From the NCBI GenBank assembly GCA_905370345.1, contig CAJPKE010000030.1, forward strand, positions 1 to 5,397: 5,397 nt of DNA, read 5' to 3'. The notes beneath the pieces are model-generated. The model had not been told where the DNA came from. It worked only from the letters and a program-made list of their open reading frames with translations, and did not search any database. The translations under genes were made by a program, and so were the position numbers. The stretch is from Candidatus Saccharibacteria bacterium UBA6209 (GTDB lineage Bacteria > Patescibacteriota > Saccharimonadia > Saccharimonadales > Saccharimonadaceae). Within the stretch, counting starts at the first letter, position 1. Every line of letters starts with the position of its first letter. Positions 1 through 4,985 of this stretch are shown here, piece after piece.

Positions 1-25
1 GAACAACTTCACATATTCAACACCA

Positions 26-39
26 TGGTCGTGAGACCA
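26..39 (+). other. Small hairpin with a GNRA-type (GUGA) tetraloop
   Basis: Five base pairs (TGGTC at 26-30 with GACCA at 35-39) close a GTGA loop at 31-34. As RNA this is a GNRA tetraloop, a stable cap common in structured RNAs. It lies two bases before the longer stem at 42-75, so the two could stack in one transcript. The window starts too close upstream to show what RNA, if any, they belong to. I see no SRP RNA, tmRNA, RNase P or 5S motif. A 5-bp stem can occur by chance. Confidence 0.3.
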
Positions 40-41
40 GT

Positions 42-75
42 CCCTCGCTCTCTATTCAAGTATAGAGAGCGAGGG
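42..75. repeat. Perfect 14-bp inverted repeat (hairpin), possible terminator of an upstream gene or leader stem
   Basis: The arms at 42-55 and 62-75 are perfectly complementary over 14 bp and enclose a 6-base loop, TCAAGT. The outer half of the stem is G+C-rich, so it would be stable as RNA. On the plus strand it is followed by TAAAAC, and on the minus strand by GGACTGG. Neither is a T-tract, so it is not a classical intrinsic terminator. It ends 11 bases before the ribosome binding site of the small membrane protein gene and could be the 3' end of an upstream transcript, a leader stem or a processing signal. The repeat is certain; its role is not. Confidence 0.6.
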
Positions 76-86
76 TAAAACACAGC

Positions 87-94
87 AAAGGAGG
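87..94 (+). promoter_or_regulatory. Strong Shine-Dalgarno site for the small membrane protein
   Basis: AAAGGAGG lies six bases before the GTG at 101. This near-perfect match to the anti-Shine-Dalgarno sequence is the main reason to accept a non-ATG start and to regard the short reading frame as a real gene. Confidence 0.75.
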
Positions 95-100
95 CTACTA

Positions 101-322
101 GTGAGCTTAACTACAATATTATTAAATACTTCAATAGTACTGGCACGATACTTGCCATACATCTTGGGAACGGTGACTCTAATTACATCAATATTCATCC
201 TTAAGAAAGAAAAAATTAGCAAGAAGTCTAAGGCTCTGCTGTTAACTTGCATAATTACTGCCATTATCACAATAATAATCGTATTTATGCGATCTCGAAT
301 ACTCGGAAATCACATTTGTTAA
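101..322 (+). CDS. Small two-helix membrane protein of unknown function
   Basis: The predicted product has 73 residues and starts at GTG behind a strong ribosome binding site. Two hydrophobic segments, about residues 16-34 and 45-63, are joined by a strongly basic loop (KKEKISKKSKA, 35-45). By the positive-inside rule the loop is cytoplasmic and both ends face out. No signal-peptidase site is evident. This topology resembles VirB2/TrbC-type pilin subunits and also some holins, but I recognise no family motif and assign no function. The gene is visibly more A+T-rich than dnaX next to it, partly because its hydrophobic codons are rich in A and T. It is separated from dnaX by a promoter, so it is probably not strictly part of the replication operon. 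The good ribosome site and clear membrane pattern favour a real gene over a chance frame. Confidence 0.65.
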   Translation: MSLTTILLNTSIVLARYLPYILGTVTLITSIFILKKEKISKKSKALLLTCIITAIITIIIVFMRSRILGNHIC

Positions 323-343
323 CTTCTGTCTCAAGGTATAGTT

Positions 344-352
344 TGCTATAAT
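344..352 (+). promoter_or_regulatory. Extended -10 promoter for dnaX
   Basis: TATAAT at 347-352 is preceded by TG one base away (TGCTATAAT), the extended -10 pattern of housekeeping-sigma promoters. The hexamer 17 bases upstream (324-329, TTCTGT) is a poor -35 match, which extended -10 promoters tolerate. Transcription should start near 358-360, giving a leader of only about 16-18 bases with GAGGAG (361-366) as the ribosome site, nine bases before the dnaX ATG. Confidence 0.65.
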
Positions 353-375
353 TATCTCATGAGGAGCATGAGGGG

Positions 376-1824
376 ATGAGTCAGGCGCTATATCGTAAAT
401 ATCGCAGTCGCAGTTTGGATGAAGTTTTAGGTCAAGATCACGTGACTAGTATTTTACGTCGAGCGTTAGAGCAGGGAAAAATTGCTCATGCGTACTTGTT
501 GACCGGACCGCGTGGCGTAGGAAAAACATCGGTGGCGCGAATTCTGGCGCACGAGATTAACCACTTGCCATATGATGACGATTCTTCAAACTTGGATATT
601 ATTGAAATTGACGCAGCCAGCAATAACGGCGTTGACGACATTCGCGCTTTAAGAGAAAAAGCCCAAGTCGCGCCTGTTTCTGCGCCGAAAAAAGTTTATA
701 TCATCGACGAAGTTCACATGCTGTCAAAATCAGCATTTAACGCGCTATTAAAAACCCTGGAAGAACCGCCAGAACACGTGGTATTTATCTTAGCTACAAC
801 TGACGCCGACAGACTTCCAGCCACCATTCTTAGCCGTGTCCAGCAATTTTTCTTCCGCCCAATTCCGACGGAAATTATGACGCGCCAGTTAATGAATATA
901 GCGAAGAAAGAGGGATTTGCAATCGAAGAGGATGCTGCCAGGTTAATCGCTGAACGTTCCCGTGGCGGATTCCGTGACGGCATTAGTATGCTTGACCAAT
1001 TGTCGATTTTAGCAACATCAGACCAGCCACTGACGGCGAATATGGTTACCGAATATTTGGGACTGAGCGACGCGACGATGCTCGGTAATTTGTTGGATTC
1101 ATATCCATCCGACGACAACGAAAAAGTCTTAAACATCTTCCAGGAATTAGAAAATAGCGGCGCAAATTCAGTTGTTGTGTCGCATCAATTATTATCGATT
1201 GCTCGCAATAGGTTACGAAAAAATCCAAACCTCGTTGGGCTGGTTCAGCAATTGATCGAGGTAGATCGACACCCGCACCCAGACTTGAAATTATTGACGA
1301 TATTTATGAATAGCAATTCTCAGCCGACAGAAAAGCCAGTCGCGCCAAAGAAAAATATAGCTCAAGCTGCGCCCCAAAAACCCGCCGAAAAACCAACGCC
1401 AATTAAGCCCGCAGAGCCAGCAAAACCGACCGAAAAGCCGATTGAAAAAGAAGAAAAACCAGCCGAACCAGCAAAAAAACCCGCCACAAAACCAAAGAAA
1501 ACTGACGCGCCACTAGAGCTAAATTGGGAAAAAGTCATTGAAAGAGCGAAGGAAAAATCCCTCGGATTGGCGTCATTATTACAGAAAAGCCAGTGGTCGT
1601 TTGACGGTGAAAAATTGACAATTTACGCAGGTTCCGCGTTTTATAAGAAAAAGCTGGACGACGCGAAAAACAAACCATTGATCTCGGAAATTATCTCAGA
1701 AGAAACCGCGATGGATCTGGAAATTGATATAATTGGAGAGAAGAAACCGCCAGAGGACGAAAAATTGGCGGAAATTGCAGAATTAATGGGTGGCGGCGAA
1801 GAAGTTAAGCTGGAGGATATTTAA
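376..1824 (+). CDS. dnaX: DNA polymerase III clamp-loader subunit DnaX (tau, possibly also gamma)
   Basis: This AAA+ ATPase of the polymerase III holoenzyme loads the sliding clamp onto primed DNA; the full-length tau form also tethers polymerase and helicase in studied bacteria. The 482 residues begin with the typical LYRKYR and GQDHV motifs. Walker A is GPRGVGKT (44-51, Lys50), Walker B is VYIIDEVH (107-114), sensor 1 is near TT 141-142, the arginine-finger motif reads SRV (153-155) where SRC is usual, and sensor 2 is GGFRD (197-201). The helical collar domain ends near 312. A Pro/Lys/Ala/Glu-rich linker follows (about 316-378), then a C-terminal domain (about 380-482) of the Gram-positive tau type. 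The four-cysteine zinc module normally found between Walker A and EIDAASN is missing, and the protein has no cysteine at all. An A7 run in the linker may allow frameshifting. GAGGAG nine bases upstream supports this ATG. The stop overlaps the dnaB start by one base. Confidence 0.97.
   Translation: MSQALYRKYRSRSLDEVLGQDHVTSILRRALEQGKIAHAYLLTGPRGVGKTSVARILAHEINHLPYDDDSSNLDIIEIDAASNNGVDDIRALREKAQVAPVSAPKKVYIIDEVHMLSKSAFNALLKTLEEPPEHVVFILATTDADRLPATILSRVQQFFFRPIPTEIMTRQLMNIAKKEGFAIEEDAARLIAERSRGGFRDGISMLDQLSILATSDQPLTANMVTEYLGLSDATMLGNLLDSYPSDDNEKVLNIFQELENSGANSVVVSHQLLSIARNRLRKNPNLVGLVQQLIEVDRHPHPDLKLLTIFMNSNSQPTEKPVAPKKNIAQAAPQKPAEKPTPIKPAEPAKPTEKPIEKEEKPAEPAKKPATKPKKTDAPLELNWEKVIERAKEKSLGLASLLQKSQWSFDGEKLTIYAGSAFYKKKLDDAKNKPLISEIISEETAMDLEIDIIGEKKPPEDEKLAEIAELMGGGEEVKLEDI
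1375..1500 (+). repeat. Degenerate Pro/Lys/Glu/Ala repeat in the DnaX linker
   Basis: Residues 334-375 are built from variations of KPAE, KPTE and PAKP units, with almost no hydrophobic residues. The coding strand here is dominated by A and C, with little T. Near copies such as CCAGCAAAA occur at least twice. It looks like a flexible tether between the ATPase/collar part and the C-terminal tau domain, and its A-runs include the possible slippery site at 1473-1479. Such linkers vary in length between strains. Confidence 0.7.
1473..1505 (+). other. Candidate -1 frameshift (slippery A7) site giving a gamma-like DnaX
   Basis: Seven A residues at 1473-1479 are read as A AAA AAA, with in-frame Lys367 and Lys368. 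This fits the X XXY YYZ heptamer used for -1 slippage, as in the A AAA AAG site of E. coli dnaX. After a -1 shift the ribosome reads eight codons (TRHKTKEN) and stops at TGA 1503-1505, giving about 376 residues that keep the ATPase and collar domains and lose the C-terminal tau domain. A one-base loss from the run would also terminate soon, at TAG 1514-1516. I see no strong upstream Shine-Dalgarno stimulator and no convincing downstream stem-loop, so efficiency is uncertain. Confidence 0.4.
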
Positions 1825-1826
1825 TG
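1812..1826 (+). promoter_or_regulatory. dnaB ribosome binding site and TAATG stop-start overlap
   Basis: GGAGG at 1812-1816 lies seven bases before the dnaB ATG and inside the last codons of dnaX. The dnaX stop (TAA, 1822-1824) shares its final A with the dnaB start (ATG, 1824-1826). This layout favours translational coupling and fixes the dnaB start. Confidence 0.8.
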
Positions 1827-3176
1827 GCAGATAAAAGCGAAGAAGTAAAAGGGAAGATACCGCCACAAAATTTGGACGCGGAAAAGAGTTTGCTTGGGGC
1901 GGTTTTAATTGACGAGGAAGTTTTGGCGGATGCCGCAGAAATTACTCACCCTAGCGATTTTTACGACAAGAATCACGGATTGATTTTTGCTGGAATGATG
2001 CGGCTATTTGAAAAACACAAGCCTGTCGACCTTCTGACCTTAACTGACGAATTGAAGCGAAAGGACGAGCTGGAATTGGTTGGCGGATCGGCATATCTGA
2101 CAGAGCTAACAAACTACGTCCCAACGGCAGCGCACGCATCGGCTTACGCGGAGATGATCGCACAAGCAGCGGTTCGCAGGCGTCTAATAAAAGCGAGCGG
2201 TGACATTTCAGAACTTGGCTATGATGAATCGACAACCACGCAGGAATTATTAGAGAAGGCCGAAGCTGAACTTTTCAGCGTGTCAGACCAATCAACCAAG
2301 CAAGATTTGGTCAGTCTGGAGAGCATTCTGACGGATAGTTTTGACCGAATTGAAGAGCTCAGTAAAAATAAAGGTTCTCTCAGAGGAGTCCGCACTGGAT
2401 ATCGCGATCTGGATAATATGACCGCTGGTTTGCAAAAATCAGATTTGATCATTCTGGCAGCGCGTCCAGCCATGGGTAAGACGACGCTAGTGACAAATTT
2501 GGCTTATAACGTGGCGACGATTGAGAAAAATCCTGTCCTATTCTTCAGCCTAGAGATGAGCAAGGAGCAGCTGGTCGACCGTATGTTGGCAGATGCGTCG
2601 GGAGTTGATAGCTGGAATATTCGCACCGGAAATCTGAGCGATGAAGATTTTGCTAAATTGTCTGAAGCTATGGGCGAAATGGCCGAGGCACCAATTTATA
2701 TCGATGACACTCCAGGATTATCAGTTTTGGAAATGCGCACGAAAGCACGTCGAATTGCTCATGAGAATCCATTAGGATTAATCATCGTCGACTATCTGCA
2801 GCTTATGCAGGCCAACGGAAACCACAACGGGAACCGCGTTCAGGAAGTTTCGGAAATTTCACGCGGACTGAAGCTTATTGCTCGCGAATTGAATGTGCCG
2901 CTAATTGCCCTGAGTCAGCTGAGCCGTTCTGTTGAATCACGCACGCCGCCAATTCCACAACTAGCCGACCTGCGCGAATCCGGTTCCATTGAGCAGGACG
3001 CCGACATCGTGAGCTTTATTTATCGCCCTGGATATTACGAACCCGACAACCCAGAAGTTCAGAATATTACAGACTTAATCATCGCCAAGCACCGTAACGG
3101 TCCAGTTGGTAAAGTTCAATTATACTTCCACCCAGAGCGCCTACGCTTTATGAGTCTGGATCGCAAGCATGAATAG
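1824..3176 (+). CDS. dnaB: Replicative DNA helicase DnaB
   Basis: DnaB is the hexameric ATP-driven helicase that unwinds DNA at the fork. The 450 residues match the usual length of the family. The N-terminal domain starts at IPPQNLDAEKSLLGAVL (12-28) and runs to about residue 115. A linker follows, with the RecA-like motor from about 185. Walker A is RPAMGKTT (214-221, Lys219), the catalytic glutamate is in FFSLEMS (Glu244), Walker B is LIIVDYLQL (Asp323), the SQLSR motif is at 364-368, DLRESGSIEQDAD at 382-394, and the arginine finger lies in KHRNGPVG (Arg424). No intein interrupts these motifs, although DnaB is a common intein host. There is no cysteine in the protein. It overlaps dnaX by one base and has a strong ribosome site, so it is probably co-transcribed and translationally coupled. 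It ends 21 bases before the next gene, with no terminator between. Confidence 0.97.
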   Translation: MADKSEEVKGKIPPQNLDAEKSLLGAVLIDEEVLADAAEITHPSDFYDKNHGLIFAGMMRLFEKHKPVDLLTLTDELKRKDELELVGGSAYLTELTNYVPTAAHASAYAEMIAQAAVRRRLIKASGDISELGYDESTTTQELLEKAEAELFSVSDQSTKQDLVSLESILTDSFDRIEELSKNKGSLRGVRTGYRDLDNMTAGLQKSDLIILAARPAMGKTTLVTNLAYNVATIEKNPVLFFSLEMSKEQLVDRMLADASGVDSWNIRTGNLSDEDFAKLSEAMGEMAEAPIYIDDTPGLSVLEMRTKARRIAHENPLGLIIVDYLQLMQANGNHNGNRVQEVSEISRGLKLIARELNVPLIALSQLSRSVESRTPPIPQLADLRESGSIEQDADIVSFIYRPGYYEPDNPEVQNITDLIIAKHRNGPVGKVQLYFHPERLRFMSLDRKHE

Positions 3177-3181
3177 AATTG

Positions 3182-3190
3182 TGTTATAAT
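3182..3190 (+). promoter_or_regulatory. Extended -10 promoter for the GT-C-like gene, probable leaderless start
   Basis: TGTTATAAT is a perfect -10 box (3185-3190) with the extended TG. The -35 position has no good match. Transcription would begin about seven bases downstream, at 3196-3198, exactly where the ATG (3198) lies. No Shine-Dalgarno sequence precedes that ATG. The likely result is an mRNA with a leader of zero to two bases, in addition to any readthrough from dnaB. Confidence 0.6.
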
Positions 3191-3197
3191 CATACCA

Positions 3198-4658
3198 ATG
3201 AAAAAGCAAAAAGTTACCGATATATTCTTTTACCGATGGCGCTACGTTTTCGGCTATACGCTGCTGGCGTTACTATACGTGGGGGCTATTATAATTTCCG
3301 CGTTGCACATACCAGGTGGATTGTCGCAAGCAGAAATCGACATGGTCAATACGACAAATCACTTGAACTTCAGTATCGAGGGAATTGCCGTCACAAACTT
3401 ACCATTTCACCTTCTTCAATTGTTATTCTTCAAACTGTTTGGCGTCAGCTTATTAACAATTAAAGCGCCCGCCGTAATCCTTTCAATCGCTAGCTCCGTC
3501 GCTATTTTCTTCCTCTTAAAGCGCTGGTTTAAGCCGTCCACAACGATTCTATCGCTATTAATTATGGCAACGACTGGACAATTTTTATTCATCAGTCAAA
3601 GCGCAACTGTTGGCATTTTATACATCTTTTACACCGCGCTAACTTTGCTTTTCGCTACATTGATTCTCCAGAAAGCCCAGAATGCCTCCATTTGGCGAAT
3701 CAGCTTAGCCATCACCACGGCACTCAGCCTATTTACTCCGTATTTTTGGTATATCAATCTGGGACTTCTGATCATAGCCTTTCTGCATCCGCATCCACGT
3801 TATTTCCTCATCTCCCGAAAACATCGCAAGTCTTGGATTGTGCCGTCCGCTATTTTATTCGCGATTGGTTGTGCGATTGGTTTTCTTTGCTATAAATCCC
3901 ACGCGCTATTTTACAACCTCATCGGTATCAACGGCCTAAGTTTTGACATCATCGCAAACCTCAGGACTTTATATTACACATACATCCGCATTTTCCCATC
4001 AGTCGTAGGAAACCAAATCACGCCAATTATGGACATCAACGCAATGGTGTTAATCGGGCTAGGACTATTCCGCAGCTTCCAAAAAATCTCCAGCGCCCGC
4101 TCGTTTATGATTTGGTCGTGGCTAATCTTAGCATTGGCGCTACTCATCTTCCAACCAAGCCTCACTCCGATAATCATCATCCCGCTATTCATTCTCTTGG
4201 CGGTCGGATTGGAATCACTAATGAACATGTGGTACGGACTTTTCCCGCGCAATCCATACGCTCGCGGCACAGGACTGGTTTTTATATCAATGCTAATTAT
4301 CGTTATGGTGATGGGTGGCAGCTTCCGCTATATTGACGGTTATCGTTATTTCCCGGAAGCAGTTTCACGCTTTAATAAAGATTTATCTCTACTCCGTAAA
4401 AATACCGCGCCGACCGATTCATTCTCGTTATTGGTCAGCAAAGAAGAGTCGCCAATTTACGAAGCGCTTAAAAAACACAACTATCACCAGATATCAATTA
4501 TCCACACAGCGCCAGCAAACGTCGGACAGACATTATACGTTAGCCACAGCGTAAAGTCTCAAATTCCGCAGACTTACTCTGGGCACCTGTCGTCAGTAAT
4601 TGTCAATGACCACAAAGACGGTGACCGCTTCTATATCTACACATCCGACCGCAAATAG
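3198..4658 (+). CDS. Polytopic membrane protein, probable GT-C (PMT/ArnT-like) glycosyltransferase
   Basis: The 486-residue product has about nine to eleven hydrophobic helices, with the first at about 18-36, others between about 65 and 197, and more at 213-231, 303-340 and 356-373. A mostly hydrophilic tail follows (about 376-486). The first outside loop carries acidic residues in GLSQAEID (41-48, Glu46 and Asp48), where GT-C enzymes have their catalytic acidic motif. It is followed by LPFHLLQLLFFKLFGVS (68-84) and a KAP-helix stretch, as in PMT/ArnT family (glycosyltransferase 39-like) proteins. Such enzymes move a sugar from a polyprenyl-phosphate carrier onto lipid, protein or polymer at the outer face of the membrane. 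The acceptor here is unknown and the family call is from pattern memory. ATG 3198 is chosen because the dnaB stop lies in the same frame eight codons upstream with no other start between. The gene is unrelated to replication and has its own promoter. Its codon and base use look similar to those of its neighbours. Confidence 0.65.
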   Translation: MKKQKVTDIFFYRWRYVFGYTLLALLYVGAIIISALHIPGGLSQAEIDMVNTTNHLNFSIEGIAVTNLPFHLLQLLFFKLFGVSLLTIKAPAVILSIASSVAIFFLLKRWFKPSTTILSLLIMATTGQFLFISQSATVGILYIFYTALTLLFATLILQKAQNASIWRISLAITTALSLFTPYFWYINLGLLIIAFLHPHPRYFLISRKHRKSWIVPSAILFAIGCAIGFLCYKSHALFYNLIGINGLSFDIIANLRTLYYTYIRIFPSVVGNQITPIMDINAMVLIGLGLFRSFQKISSARSFMIWSWLILALALLIFQPSLTPIIIIPLFILLAVGLESLMNMWYGLFPRNPYARGTGLVFISMLIIVMVMGGSFRYIDGYRYFPEAVSRFNKDLSLLRKNTAPTDSFSLLVSKEESPIYEALKKHNYHQISIIHTAPANVGQTLYVSHSVKSQIPQTYSGHLSSVIVNDHKDGDRFYIYTSDRK

Positions 4659-4666
4659 GGTATAAT
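4638..4666 (+). promoter_or_regulatory. Promoter for ybaB-recR
   Basis: TATAAT (4661-4666) begins two bases after the stop of the preceding gene. TACACA (4638-4643) lies 17 bases upstream, inside that gene, and matches four of six bases of the -35 consensus. Transcription would start near 4673, giving a leader of about 18 bases that contains the ribosome site at 4681-4687. This could drive ybaB and recR independently of the upstream genes. Confidence 0.65.
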
Positions 4667-4680
4667 TGTAAGTGTTAAAT

Positions 4681-4687
4681 AAGGAGG
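4681..4687 (+). promoter_or_regulatory. ybaB Shine-Dalgarno site with short spacing
   Basis: AAGGAGG is a near-perfect ribosome site but ends only three bases before ATG 4691, closer than usual. The next in-frame ATG (4712, Met8) has only a weak site, and the family's N-terminal helix begins around the first ATG, so 4691 is kept as the start. Confidence 0.7.
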
Positions 4688-4690
4688 AAT

Positions 4691-4981
4691 ATGGCGTTTG
4701 ATCAGGTAAAAATGCTGCAACAATTACGTAAAGCACAGAAACAATTAGGCAAAGAAATCATCGAAGTTGAGGCTGGCGATGGCGCTGTGATCGTGCAAAT
4801 CACTGGTGAGTTAAAGATTAAGTCCGTAAAGATTGACCCAGAAATGGTCGACTTGGAGAATATCGAAGAGTTGGAACACTGGATCGAAATCGCAGTTCGC
4901 GACGGTATGACAAAGGCTCAGGAAGTCGCTGCTGAAACTATGAAGCCATTGATGGGCGGCTTGGGCAACTTGCCATTCTAA
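4691..4981 (+). CDS. ybaB: YbaB/EbfC-family nucleoid-associated DNA-binding protein
   Basis: This family forms small dimers with a tweezer-like shape that bind DNA and help organise the nucleoid; a role with RecR in repair has been suggested from gene neighbourhood. The 96 residues fit the family's usual length of about 100. The N-terminal helix MLQQLRKAQKQLGKEI (8-23) is followed by a beta region with the GAVIVQITGELKIKSVKIDPE pattern (30-50) and a C-terminal helix with AVRDGMTKAQEVAAETMKPL (68-87). The Gly-rich end MGGLGNLPF is also typical. There is no cysteine. It directly precedes recR with a four-base gap, the arrangement seen in many bacteria (dnaX-ybaB-recR), and has its own promoter just upstream. 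Confidence 0.93.
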   Translation: MAFDQVKMLQQLRKAQKQLGKEIIEVEAGDGAVIVQITGELKIKSVKIDPEMVDLENIEELEHWIEIAVRDGMTKAQEVAAETMKPLMGGLGNLPF

Positions 4982-4985
4982 AGTC

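Noticed and set aside
1..78. A frame open from base 1 to TAA 76-78 that could be the C-terminus of an upstream gene.
   Set aside because: Only 25 codons, passing through the perfect inverted repeat, with no recognisable motif. Other frames also stay open for 10-20 codons.
714..1136. A 140-codon open frame on the minus strand inside dnaX.
   Set aside because: It is antisense to highly conserved AAA+ sequence, shows no family resemblance and has no supporting signals. The other minus-strand and out-of-frame openings in dnaB, the membrane gene, ybaB and recR are treated the same way.
1725..1733. TGATATAAT, an extended -10 look-alike inside dnaX about 90 bases before dnaB.
   Set aside because: It encodes conserved-looking sequence (EIDIIG), has no -35 match and leaves a long leader. 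AT-rich coding sequence gives such matches by chance, though a weak dnaB promoter cannot be excluded.
2478..3100. Possible intein in DnaB, a common insertion host.
   Set aside because: Walker A, Walker B, SQLSR and the arginine-finger motifs are continuous at normal spacing.
3174..3200. The dnaB TAG stop is in the same frame as the downstream membrane gene, allowing a readthrough fusion.
   Set aside because: The chance is one in three, DnaB ends at its normal length, and a cytoplasmic helicase fused to a membrane protein is implausible.
101..4981. No gene in the window ends in TGA (TAA for three, TAG for two), hinting at UGA recoding.
   Set aside because: Five stops are too few, and no TGA occurs in frame within the long genes, which would be expected if UGA coded for glycine.
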